Source: Rostratula benghalensis (taxonomy: Eukaryota > Chordata > Aves > Charadriiformes > Rostratulidae). Taken from it: 64,000 nucleotides of DNA. The stretch is from NCBI GenBank assembly GCA_013399305.1, contig VXAI01000467.1, forward strand, positions 278,477-342,476, written 5' to 3'. Position 1 is the first letter of the stretch; each line of letters starts with the position of its first letter. The position numbers were made by a program, and so were the translations under genes. Below, piece by piece: positions 27,901 through 39,785 of this stretch. The notes beneath the pieces are model-generated. The model was not told where the DNA came from. It ran no database searches and saw nothing but the letters and a program-made list of their open reading frames with translations.

Positions 27901-29254
27901 TCCTACTTTTTAATTTTTCAATGAAGTTCAGATGCATGGAAAAAAAAAAGAATTATAAAACCAGTAATCTCTCTCTCTCATTTCCTCTAAAAATCAAAAA
28001 ATCTTCCTATCATTACCCTCGGGTATCTAGGTCAGGTATCTAATCGTTACTTTAAGCAGGCTAAATGCCCACATTTTCTATCCTAAATCCAGTGTTAGGC
28101 ATCAAGGAGCTATTTCACACAAACTTATTACTAAAGATTACTGAAGTAATTTAAAACTCAAAAAACGTATCCGATGTATTAATCTTCACTACAGATAATT
28201 TTAAAACTTTAAAAAAACCAAAAACCCAAACATTAGTGCTTGTTAGAAATAATATTAAGTTCTTAGAAGGTTGTTTGTTTGTTAGACAAATGGCAAAGAC
28301 AAACTTGCAGATAAACTATAATGCCAGTGTACTTCAGAATCAGTCTGGATGTGTTCACTACATAAGAAGGAGTACAAATCTTAAACACATCTTTTCCATT
28401 GTTTACTCTACCTCTGTCTAGCACAAATAATGGAGAATGATGCAGGATTTATGAAGACTGTAGCCTGACAAGTATGATTTTGCCATTACATCCTTTGCTA
28501 GTAACGCAAGGCCACAGGATTTATGTTGACCCCACAAAGGCTTGCCTTGGCCAGAGGTTGCTTTCACTTGTTTTCATAATTTTTAGTGGTTAAGTGAATA
28601 AATCCTGATCTGTTTCTGTTTCAGGAATTCTGTGCTCTGAGAATACTGCATATGGTAAATATCTGATAAAGCTACATAATCACCACATAACAAGCAACAT
28701 CTGTTCATGCTCACTGAGGCTGAGGGAGGCTAATGTGCAGCTTTCAGATTTTAGAAGAACAATGAGAAAGAAATAGCTTGTGTTACAAAAATGTATGAAA
28801 AGAAAAAAATGAACTCCAAGACTGAAGAGGAAGCCACCTCCGGCCCTGCCACTACCACCAGTATCACACTCAGACCATCAGAGACCCTCACATGCTACTA
28901 GCTCATTGTAATCCTCATCCCTGGGGCACAGTGAAAAGCATGAAAATAAGACAAAAGAAAAATAGTGCAGAGTAGGGAGGCAGTTCTTAACTTTTATAAG
29001 TGTATTACTATTATTGAGACTTTTATATATTAGCTAATTTATACTACCAGATTGTAAAAACTTTAATTGGAACAACAATAAATTGTTAACTCTATATAAA
29101 TTACGTTCCCTTCAGCCATAACAAAATTCTGTGTCTAACATTGTAAGTGCATTACAATCCAACTAACTTCATATCTAAAGTTTTGTATAACAAACATAAA
29201 TTATGTTTTTATGTAACTTACACCACTGAAGTACTATTCAAAGGTTATCAGGAC

Positions 29255-29650
29255 TCTGAGGGTTCTAACGGGCCTAAATAACACTGCCCTCTCTCCTGGG
29301 CCTCTCTCCATCCGTGCCCATGAGTCCAGGACCCCTAGCCTGAGGCCACCAGTCCCTGTCCCAGCAACACCCCCATAGCGCTCGTCCTCAGGTCCCCACA
29401 GACCTACCTTGCTAGACCACTGGGTTAATGTGCCTGTCTGACCATATCATGTCCCCAGTCCATGGAGGAGTGTGATGCCCATGCATGCCCACAATCCAGC
29501 CTTGCTCCCTGACTGGGGGCAGTGGGACCAGCATTGGCTTCCTGCCTTCAGTGCCCTGCATTGCAGACCCCTATGCAGATGCCCTTTGTCTCCAGCTCAC
29601 CAGCCCCCAGAGAGCCATTGGCCATTGCTGCACCTTGACAGTTACTGTCT
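29255..29650. other. GC-rich island of unknown origin
   Basis: About 400 bp of C-rich sequence (many CCC and CCAG words, several CC-rich runs) interrupts an intron that is otherwise AT-rich. Both edges are fairly abrupt. A plus-strand open frame at 29472-29750 crosses it, rich in Pro, His, Cys and Trp, and it resembles no protein I know. It may be a decayed transposable element or a GC-rich insertion. I could not place it in a family. Confidence 0.6.
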
Positions 29651-29833
29651 CCTAATAACTGTGAAAAATACAATGACTATGAACAAGGAAAAACATTTAT
29701 ATTTAAGAAGTATTTTTTTCTCTTATTTATCACTCATAATATATGAATGAAGTCAATCTCTAAACAGAATAAATGTGAATTATAAGGTAATGAAAAGTTG
29801 AACAATTTACAAATAAAACTGTACCACTGTACC

Positions 29834-29855
29834 TTTTTTTTTTTTTTTTTTTTTT
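29834..29855. repeat. Poly(T) run of 22 bases
   Basis: This homopolymer reads as poly(A) in the CSMD3 sense direction. No AATAAA precedes it on that strand within the expected distance, so I do not call a retrocopy. Confidence 0.92.
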
Positions 29856-30514
29856 AGCTAAAAGTTCAGGACAGGTTAAAAAATAATATTTTTTATGAAA
29901 GATCAAGTCCTAAGTGAGATGAAAACAATTCTCTGGGAAGGAAGAAGGTTCTTTCAGTACAGAAATCAATTTAAAATCCACTCAGACTTTAGAGAGAGAA
30001 AGCTTTTCCTGTAGAACATTACACACCGTCAACATCAAGTGGGCAATAAGAGAAATTTTGACCTATGAAGTGGGCATCCAGTGCAAAACAAGAGCTTTGC
30101 CTAAGGAAATGCTTCTCTGTGAGATGCCCCATGTGATCCATTAGCCAACAATTTCAAGATGCTAAATGCTTACACTTTAAAACAAATTTCAAATATATTC
30201 TTAAAAGAGTTACATATGTATAGCCTTAATGAGACTTTCAGGCAGTTTTGCACTACAATGCAATGATTGTAGAGTTCTCTTTCAAGAGCTAAAATGGTTA
30301 TTAATATCCAAAGCAGTGATCTCTGTTACTTTCTCAGTGTCTTTCCTCAGCAGTGTATTATGTTATGCAGAGAAACGCTCACAGATATCTTCTACAGGAA
30401 AAAGGTATATTGCCATGCCTAAAAATATGGCAACTTAATTTTCAGAAATGGCAGCTGATAGAACTTAAGGAGGTAGAATTTTGAAATCACTGGTTGATCA
30501 GCATACCTGAACAC

Positions 30515-30725
30515 TTCAGAATTTCAAGAATGGATGAGTTTGGAAGGCACCTCTGGAGACTGCCTGGCCCACACCCACCTGCTAAAAGCTGGGTCAACTA
30601 AATCCTCAGAATAGTGCCCAGTCCATGTCCAGTCTATTCTAAGGGAACAGAGACTCCCACAACCCTGTTGGGAATCTTGTTCCATTTCTCAGTCACGTTT
30701 GCAGTACAAAGTTTTATTCTGTTTA
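30515..30725 (-). mobile_element. CR1 LINE 3'-end fragment
   Basis: GAATGGATGAGTTTGGAAGG, GCACCTCTGGAGA, ACCTGCTAAAAGCTGGGTCA and GAGACTCCCACAACC follow the order of the avian CR1 3' region seen in reverse complement. The fragment is about 210 bp, diverged, and on the minus strand. It carries no coding remnant. Confidence 0.88.
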
Positions 30726-31428
30726 AATGGAAAAAAGCATAAACAACAGCCCATAGAATCATGGCTGAAATCCAACCACTAGTGCAACATCTCTACCTCA
30801 GATATTGATCTTAATGTGTCATAAGATACTGTGGGATGCTTTCCATCTAAGTTATTTCAAACAGTGGAAGTAGAAAAAGACTCAAAGACATTGTGCATAA
30901 TTGTTCTGTGTATATTTTCATTATTCTAGAAAATTACAAATTAAAGGCTGAAGCTGCACTGAATTTAGGATGCCTCTGAATTTATCAGGATCAGACACTT
31001 GACAAGAAGGTACTGTAGACAACATGAGGAAATTCCATGGGCTTTACTCTCTAAATCCCACTGAGATTACTGAGGTAGGAAAGAGACAATCTAAACTGAG
31101 AAAATACGCGAAAGAAAAGTCAATAAACTGAATTTACAGAATTTTAAGGTTCACCACTGACAAAATAAGAAATGAAAGCAAGCAGGATGCACTATACAGA
31201 ATTTAGATGCTCTTCGAGCCATCATAAATACCAGAATATGAATATTCTATAAACCTTCGCTTGTGCAAAACGCACCAATTCCCAATTTCATATAAATGGG
31301 TTATGCAATAATTCATCAGTTTCTGGGGTATAGAACTTTATTTGGGATGCTGTGATTGTCACTAAACTATTTTTTTTTTCCTGTTTGTATTTTTATTTAT
31401 TTCCATTCATTTATTTTTATGCCTTTTC

Positions 31429-31560
31429 TGTGAGTAATGTTCCATTCTTAATCTCTCTGAGGAAAAATTAAATCCTAAATCTAAAAAAGGACAGTTTCTC
31501 TATGTTTTTACCTGCAGCAGATTTTATCTTTTCCTACACAGAAATGGAACATTACTCACA
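31429..31560. repeat. 18-bp perfect inverted repeat flanking 96 bp
   Basis: TGTGAGTAATGTTCCATT at 31429-31446 is exactly complementary, in inverted orientation, to AATGGAACATTACTCACA at 31543-31560. The arms end abruptly on both sides. The 96-bp interior is AT-rich with no open frame. It could be a short non-autonomous DNA-transposon remnant (the arms would be terminal inverted repeats) or a hairpin in the transcript. I saw no convincing flanking target duplication. Confidence 0.85.
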
Positions 31561-33549
31561 TTATATATAATTTCATAGAATTCAAGGTCCTCAGTGGGTA
31601 ACCAGTTGAAATAACTATCACTTAAATATTACTGGGATTGATACCAGTAAAAATATAAAAGACATCTCTAAAACAAGTTTCATATCTTCTGTACAAATTA
31701 ACTTACACAGTGCTATGATTTGAGAATTATTTAAGTAAACTTATCTTGATGGAAACTAATTTGTATTAAACCTGTCTTTCCTGGATATTATGTGACCCTT
31801 TCTGACTGTCAGGAACTTTTGTTGGGTTGCTTTGGAGGAGAAAAAATCCATTACAAATCTTTCTCTTCTCAGAAGTGTAACTATGAAAGACAGCATAAAC
31901 CTTATGAATGGATCTTGAAAAATAATGAAATATTCTTTAAGCTGAAGTTCTATTTGATGCTTATAGCATATCACGGTATATGTGTGTCTCTGTGTTATTA
32001 GGTTCCGGTGGTTTCTACTTAGGATTTGGCTTCTGTCAAAATGGGAATAGTTTTACTATCCGTGCTAGATAATTAGTTCACATAAATTAAATGGCATTAT
32101 GGTGATCTTTGTAGAGGCAAGAACTTCTGCAAAGTTTTACAGAGTTCCAAAGTAACTTCTTTCATGTCTAAGAAAAAGTTACCACATAGCAGTGATTGAG
32201 AATTTTCAGCAAGTATTGAGTAAATTAATTTCCCCAGGAAATAATAATTAAAAATAATTTTTAAAAACCACCCAAACATGTCACACTTAATCTAACACAA
32301 GATGATTAAAAAGATGAGTACAAAAAGAAATATTTTTCCTCTAGACAAAGACCATGGGATACTTAAATGTCAATTAAAGCCTTAAAAACAACATTGTGAT
32401 AGCCTTCACATTGTGATTACCTCCACAAGAGGTAAAAGGATTAATTTCTTCCGTGTTGGTTAATATTCATAAATTGCCATTAGGGTTACTGGGAAGGTGA
32501 ATGATTCTTAGCTTAAATACTAGTGAGTGGTTTACTCTCATTGTCAAAACAGTGTGAGCAAATGGTTTAAAAAACAGCAGAAGGTCACTTTCTTAAAACT
32601 GAAATTTCCTTTAAGAACATAATTATAATTTTTTGATCATTAATTCATTTAACAGATACATATTAGAACTTTCCAGGATAATATTATTATTTAAATATGT
32701 GGCTTTTATATCTCTTTCATGAAAAGACAAACTACCTAACACCACCCTGTATAGAAATGAACAGAATTCCTTTCTTCATATATCCCCAGTTATAAAGCTA
32801 CAGACACTATTTGACTATATATTACAAATATACACCAGACATAGATATTAGGAATTAAAAGGTGTTGCTTTTAATCCCATATTTAGTAGGAAAAACAGCA
32901 GTCTGTTTCACTTTCAGAGAGTCAATATGCCAGTTCCCTTTTGTATTAATGCTTTATTTAATTTGAATATATGACCTTCGATTCAAGGATTCTCTTCACA
33001 GGTTAGTTTCAGCTGCCCAAATTGGGGGTCAAAAGACCCAGTACGCTACTCCTACTACTACTTTTGGGAGAGTGGGCAAATTACTTTATTAGTATGCACC
33101 TCAGCTTTGGCATCCAAAATAGACACAATAACTATTTCCAGTACTATCCCTGTGATTCATGACTTTCCAATCTTTGTATCTTCCCTCCTCCCACAGCTCT
33201 ATTTATTTCCCAAGCAGCAGGGTCCAACACTAGTAAATCACTTTTCAATCAGAAACTAATACATGTCCTTATGATCTTAGCTATTTTTGTCTGAAGCTTC
33301 TTGAGCTTTGTTATATTCTTCTGAAATGCAGAAAGGCCAGAGCAACAATAGGAGTCAAGGTGCATGTAGAATAATACAGCACCATGGGTTTTGTTTTGTC
33401 ATCTACTCCTAGCATTTAGTTTAAAAAGCACTAAGAAGTGCTTTTTTAAGCACTCTAATTATGAACCTGATGATTACATAATGCTTTTAGTATGCTGATT
33501 ACCTTAGAACATAGGAACTTGTTGATATTGCTGACAACAGAAATTATCA

Positions 33550-34230
33550 GCAGGTGGAGGCTATGTAGTGGCTCTCTTTAGGTCTGTAGGTAACACCAAA
33601 CTGGGGGGAATAGACTATATGTTTGAAAGCTGACTTACCATCCAGAGGGAGATAAGGCAGGCTGGAAGAAAGAGCCAACAAGAATCTAAACAAAATAAAC
33701 AAGGGCAAATTCAACCCCTGGTGGTAATAAGAATGGCTTGGGTCTGACTGATTGGTGACCATTTCTGCTGAAAAGGCCCTTTGGGTCATGGTGGACAGCA
33801 AGATGAATATCAGCAGTGCATCCTGGCGAACAGCTTCCTAAACTGTATTAACAGAAGCACGGTCGATACACTGATGGAAGGGATTATCCTCATCTTTATT
33901 TAGCACTTGTAAGTTCTGTGTCCAGTTCAAGGCTTACCAAAAATAAGGGGTCTGGGAAGAAAATTATAAACTGCAGTGATTTTATCAGATGGTCCCCAAG
34001 GTAGTTGGGACTGGAGAACTTTCCCTGTGTGAAGAGGCTGAGGAAGATGGATTTATTCAGCACAGAGAAGAGAGCTTCAAGGCGGGGAGGGGGTTAAAAG
34101 ATACCTTCCAATACATATGAGGTGAGAGGACAAGAGGAAAAGGTGTAAGTGGAAATAAGAATTTCTGAACAGATATAAGGAGAAACTTCCCTCCAAGAAA
34201 TGGGAGTAAGTAATCCAGCAGAAATGATTC
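33550..34230 (+). mobile_element. CR1 LINE fragment, plus orientation
   Basis: The segment starts with a decayed version of the RT motif region (GGTAACACCAAACTGGGG, from GATGACACCAAACTGGG). It continues in the order of a CR1 ORF2 end: TGGTGGACAGCAAGATGAATATCAGCAGTG, then GAAGAGGCTGAGGAAGATGG, then GAGAGGACAAGAGGAAAAGG and GATATAAGGAGAAACTTCC. Alignment is lost after about 34215, before the usual 3' terminal repeats. It is an old pseudogene-like copy. Open frames at 33547-33801 and 34057-34248 on the minus strand are its antisense shadows. Confidence 0.85.
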
Positions 34231-36906
34231 TAATATCAGTGACATCACATGTCATTTTAGTATTCATTTAAACATTTAAAATCTGTTTTCCAAAGTTAGA
34301 CCACTTCACGTTTGTTTCAACATCCAGTAAACTTTAAAATGGTCAAAACTACTCAAAGGCTAACTGGAATTGCTGTAGAAAACATTGTCACTTAATGTAA
34401 AACTCAAGTATATTATGGGAGTATTTGAATGTCAGTATTATTCAAAAAGGAAACAAAGTGTTACAACATTTTATCTCAATACCACTAAATATTCGGAACG
34501 TAAACAAGTGTTTTATCCCAGGTTTTTCCCTCAGTTGTTTTACCATCTTGATGTGAACAGCTCATCATTGCAATACATTATGCTGTTTGTTGGTTATGAA
34601 ACACATAGATAAACAGGTTAATGCATTAATATTCTGACCTTATAAAATGATGTATTTTTAAGGTCCTATAAACTCTACAGTTTATATACTGTTACTGGGA
34701 GATTTCCACTGCCAGAGAATATTTATTTTACTAGTTATTTTTTCTTGAATTTTAGTTGGTTTCCTTAAAGGATTCTCTCTCCACATCTATATGCACACAC
34801 ACACATGTAGATATGATTCTATGTATTATAGGAAATTATATAGAACTATAACTATATATACATTATATATATATATTCATATACATATGAATAGCATATT
34901 AAAACCACACTGACTCTTAAATATTTTTTTTCCTTTCCCTGAACTAGGACTCTTCACATTACCTATGGATTTTGCAGTTTGGATATCCCTTTTTTCCTGG
35001 GGTTTTTTTGTTTGGTTGGTTGGGTTTGGTTTTTTTTTTACTGTTGTTTGAAATGTTGTTTTCCATTTCAATTTATAAATTCCTGAAGTTCAAAAAGAAC
35101 CCCTTCATTTAAATAAGAAAAATAGTTTCTTTTTAAGTATTACTTAAATTGAAATTTAGATAATCTCCTCTTCTGCAGAAGACATGAACTTACTTACAGT
35201 TAGTAGTATATAAAAAATTGTAAAACAATTAATTTAATTCTATTCATTGTAAATAGAATAGAATAAATAGAATAGAAATGTTTAGAATAGTAAATGAAAC
35301 AGAATTACATTAAAATATTTAAATGCACTTAAAACATTAGAGGCTTTTCTTTAGGACAAGCCTGACGTTAAGTAGACGTATCTGTTAAACTACTAAAAAA
35401 TATGAGGGAGGCCTTACTGCATCACTTAACACTTATGTCAGAGGTAAATTACAATCTGTCAATTTAAACATTAGCTCGGACTATTCTGTTTTCATATTTA
35501 TCATTAGTTCTATTTACTGTTTTCGTGAATTATGATCTTATTTCAAGGAGAAAAAAATGAATTAAAATATTAGAAAAATATCTTTCTGGATCTGTGTACA
35601 GTATCAGATCTGACTTAACTAAGTGTTAACAGTGGTGTTATCAAAACCTACAATTGGGAGAATTCTGAAAGCAAATACTTCAAAATGCAGGAGGGTCAAC
35701 AGAAAGCAGCAATTTTGCTCCTCTGACTCCACTACAGCAAAATCAATGTCATTCTGTGTGCTGTCATTGTGTGGGTGTATAGTTGTGAATTAAAAGCATC
35801 TCAAGAGTGCAAAGGGGAAAAATCATCTATTTAGAAAGTATAGCTCAGTGTAAGATGAAGCATAGTTAAAGGACTCATAATTACGACAGTCTGCTAAAAA
35901 CATCTACTTGGGTGACAATGTATGCAATTTAAGTTCTTGCTATACCTGGAGGCAAATAAAAGAAAAAAAAAAAATCGGCTGAGAAACTCTGGTAATTTCC
36001 TCTTGTTCTGTGATGAGAGGGTTCCTTTTTCATCCATCCATTGCAAAATCGGGTAGCTATTTGGGCTGTTTTGACAATAGGAATTCAGGGTCTGAAAAGT
36101 CACAGATGTACAATTCTAAGAACTAAGTATCTGTCTAAAAAAAACCTAAAAATCTATCCTCTGTCAAATAACTTACTAATGCAACGAACAACTTATTGAC
36201 TGCCCTAATCAGAGCAAGTGCAGCCTTTATTTAAGTAGTGGACTTCTCCAGATGTGACACATGTGAGGCATCACCTTAATTTTTCCCCAGGAATCTAAGC
36301 CCATGAGTGTGCTGTTAGTAAAAAGCCATTTCAGTGAGTAGTCACATTATGTGAGATTAAGACACCCACATCTGCATGTCTGTAGTTGCACTAGGTATAT
36401 AAATTATTATAATAAATGGAAATCTAGTCAGTGTAGTCAGAGGAATGTAATGCTTTATTTCATCTTAAAACACACACCTTACAACATAACATCTGCCTAT
36501 ATGCTGTTTGTTGGCAGTTTAGGTGTTCATTCCTGTCATTCTAGTTTCTATGCCAGAATGGCATGGTCTCCTGTAGATTCTAATTTGCCCATGCCACACA
36601 GATGTCTCACTTACTCTAGAGCACCTGTACCCAACCCCTACCATGTGGTCAGCTGAATCACTCTGTAACCTGCACTGACAGGATTAGCAAGGAAGATTCA
36701 GTTGCCCATGCATAGTTTGGGTTGGTGCACTTGTTCCATCACAGCATACTGCTCTGAAACACCTTGGTTTGTCTGTCAAAAGAGCCTCTGCGCTCCTGCC
36801 GCTGCCATAAAAACATCTTGGATGTCTTTGGTGATTTCATATATCAGTGCACATATATTCATGTACAGCTGAAATGTGCCCTACAGCTCCCTAACTTTAA
36901 TGGGTA

Positions 36907-36930
36907 TTTAGATACCTATAGGTGTCTAAA
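36907..36930. repeat. 24-bp near-perfect palindrome
   Basis: TTTAGATACCTATAGGTGTCTAAA is self-complementary except for one mismatched pair. It stands in an intronic stretch (about 36500-37050) slightly richer in GC than its neighbours. No known family is recognised. Confidence 0.7.
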
Positions 36931-38989
36931 CCTATGGGTTACAATACAGAGACATCTACATTTTGATATCTGGGAGCTGAATCTCACTCACAACTTCTTT
37001 ATGACTGCTGAGTCTTCCAGGAGTAGTACTGTACATTGTTCATTGCAATAGCTTTTGAGATGAGGAATGAATGACAAATTTAGTTTAAATTATTAGATGT
37101 TCAGAAAAGAAGTGTTAAAGACAGTTTTCCTCTTCTGGCAACTCTAGCCATGATGTTCTGAGGCAGTTTAGTACTCCTTGCTGCTTCTCTTTACCCAATT
37201 ACAAATTGCTTCAAATTCTCTCTCAAAGTAAAGCCCACAAAAAATCTAAGTCTAACACCATAAATCACTTCTGAATGAAGACACATTTCTATTCATATAC
37301 AAAATCACAGAAAGAAAAAGGAAAGAACAATGGAAAATCAAGCAGAGGAAGAGAAAACTTTTCAATGTCATTTTTTTTCCATGTGGCATCACATATTGAA
37401 AGTGCTGTCATTTATCCAATTTCAGCTCTACATAGTTGGCTGTCAAGTACTAAGCAGAGTAACCATTTGCATGTTTTTTAACATGAGCATGACAGCTAAA
37501 TTTTATTTGATTCTGGAAGGCTTAAGGATATACTTCAACTCTTCATCTGTATTTTCCTATAAGCAAGATTCTTAATGCAAGACAGATGTTATTTTGCATT
37601 TAATTGACATTTGATACAATTTTGTTCATATTAGAAGCAGTAGTTTACACATGGCTTAAAGGTAAAGAGAAGGAAGAAGGAAGCAGAAGTAAAAGCAGTT
37701 AAGATATGGATTTCACAGGTGAGATAAATAGCAAGGGTTACTACTGAAACCTTCCAGTGCTTTAAAGGATAAGGAAGGGCATGAGAGAGAGAGAGAAGAT
37801 TCTGGATCTGAAAAGATAGCAAGGTCACAAGATACTTAAATCAGTGTTTAACTATCAAAAAATGAAGATCCCTTTTCCACAAGTGTTTTCAGAGTCCAAT
37901 TATGTTTGATATAAATAATATTGGGGTTTATGTATGCCACCCGGTGAGACTGGAAGCTGTGAAGCTACCTTAATCCCTTCTGTCCGCTTAGATAATATTA
38001 TGTGTTCATTCATAAGTGATGGAGTGCAAAGAGTAACCAACAGGAAGCAGTAAGCAAAAGGAACTTTTACAGAAACTGCACATGGATGGAGGAAAAAAGC
38101 ACAACTAATTTAGAAACAGCAAAAGAGGATTACCAGTGCCAAGAAACGTTGAAGTAGCAGCTTCAGGAAGATCCAAAGGAGCTTTGATTCTACTTCAGCC
38201 AGCAGTTTCTAACTCAAAAGGAGTTTTAACAAAGTAGTGATGACAAAAAAATGTCAAGACAAATAACCCTCAGTGAACAGAAAGAAGTGCTGAAACAAGG
38301 GTGATGAAAAAATCAAGAATAACCATGTCTTGGTTATGACACCGCAACCTGGGTAGGGAAACATATTGATTCTCTTCTAATTAACATGTATCACTTTAAT
38401 TATAATATACCAACATCTTTCAAGTACTATAGAATTCCATACCTTTCATTAATTAAAATGCCTATTAAAATAAATGAATATACATAAACTGCATGACAAT
38501 ATACTTATATGATGACTTTTCCACAGTTTCATGTTCCTCAGCAAATTTCATTTGTTCTGCATAAGCCAATTTAAACATTTTCATAGCTGTTTGCAAGATT
38601 GAAACCTTAAAGAGAAAATTAGGCAAAATATGATAATTAATGACATTAAAACGTGTTTATGAAAGATTATATAATACCCTAGTTTATCCATTGAGTGGCT
38701 TGGGTTTTATTAATATGCAGCTAGATTTTAAGACTGCATTTTTAGACTTCTTTTCAAATGTCAACATGATGGTAGCTTCAGATGTTACGCTAGGCTATGT
38801 GTGGCTGCCCTGTGAAAAAGTATCTTAAAAAAACCCAAACAAACAAAAAAAAAACCCCACATAAATTTAAGAGAACAGAAGGGAATAGCATTTAGTTATT
38901 TTGTACCCTGCCTAAACAGTGGCCACATAACTTCTTTATTTTCTTTTGTTTGAATAAAACAACCAAAAAGTACTTAAGTATTTTTTCAG

Positions 38990-39785
38990 ATTCTAATTGG
39001 TATAAACATCAGGGTTATGGTACCAGTGGGCTGAAGGGAGGCTTCACAAGTGACCTCTGTGACAGGAGGTCAAGAGCTGCCCCATGCTGGTCACAGTTGG
39101 TTCCAGCTGGCTTCACAGTGGACCCACCACACGACACAACTAAGTTCATCAGCAGAGGTTGTGTCATCTCTGCAAAAATATATTTAAGAAAAGGCAGTAA
39201 ACACTGAGAGAAAAGAAGGCCAGATCAGGGATGCTCCATTACAGAGCTAATAACACCCTCAAAGGGACTGGAGACCATGGACAAACCACACTGGAGCAGG
39301 TTCTTCCCCAAAGAAACTGCAGTCAACCACAGAGCTGAGGAAATGAATAAGAAGGAAAGAATGGCAGAAGAAAAGAGTGAGGCTTGAAGAGTAGCAGAAA
39401 TAAACTCTACACTTTAACCTGAACCTCCTGCACTGCCTGTCACATCACCAAAGAGACAAAGTATAATCTGTGGTGGCACAGACAAAGTGAAAGAGGTGTA
39501 TGGAACGAATTTAAGCCTGTGAATAGAAAGAGGAAAAGTTTCCCTAATTATTTAAATATTTGTCTTTGTTTCCCAATGCTCAAATCCGTAACTAAATGTT
39601 TCAAATTAAGACTGGTTTGCCCAGTAGAGCAGTCAATGAGAAATTTTATCTTTCTTCATTTCAACCCACAAGCTTTCTCACTCTTGTTCTTCCCGTTTTC
39701 TGCCCTGTTCTGCTCTGGGGGTGGAATGAGAGAGCAGCTGTGGGGATGCTTCACTGCTAGTCAGGTTCAAACCACCACTCAAATA
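38990..39785 (+). mobile_element. Avian endogenous-retrovirus LTR-like element (family A)
   Basis: The stretch follows, in order, words I associate with a common bird ERV LTR: CACAAGTGACCTCTGTGA, ATATTTAAGAAAAGGCAGT, GGGATGCTCC, a repeated ACTGGAGCAGG/CTGCAG block, TTTGTCTTTGTTTCCCAATGC, then TTTCAACCCACAAGCTTTCTC, a GGGGGTGG-containing stretch and a CAAACCACCAC end. No gag, pol or env remnant adjoins it, so it is probably a solo or fragmentary LTR. The boundaries are approximate and I could not verify a target duplication. Open frames at 38950-39207, 39519-39791 and 39678-39872 fall in it and are not genes. Confidence 0.75.

Noticed and set aside
33547..34248. Minus-strand open frames of 84 and 63 codons
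   Set aside because: Antisense to a plus-oriented CR1 fragment.
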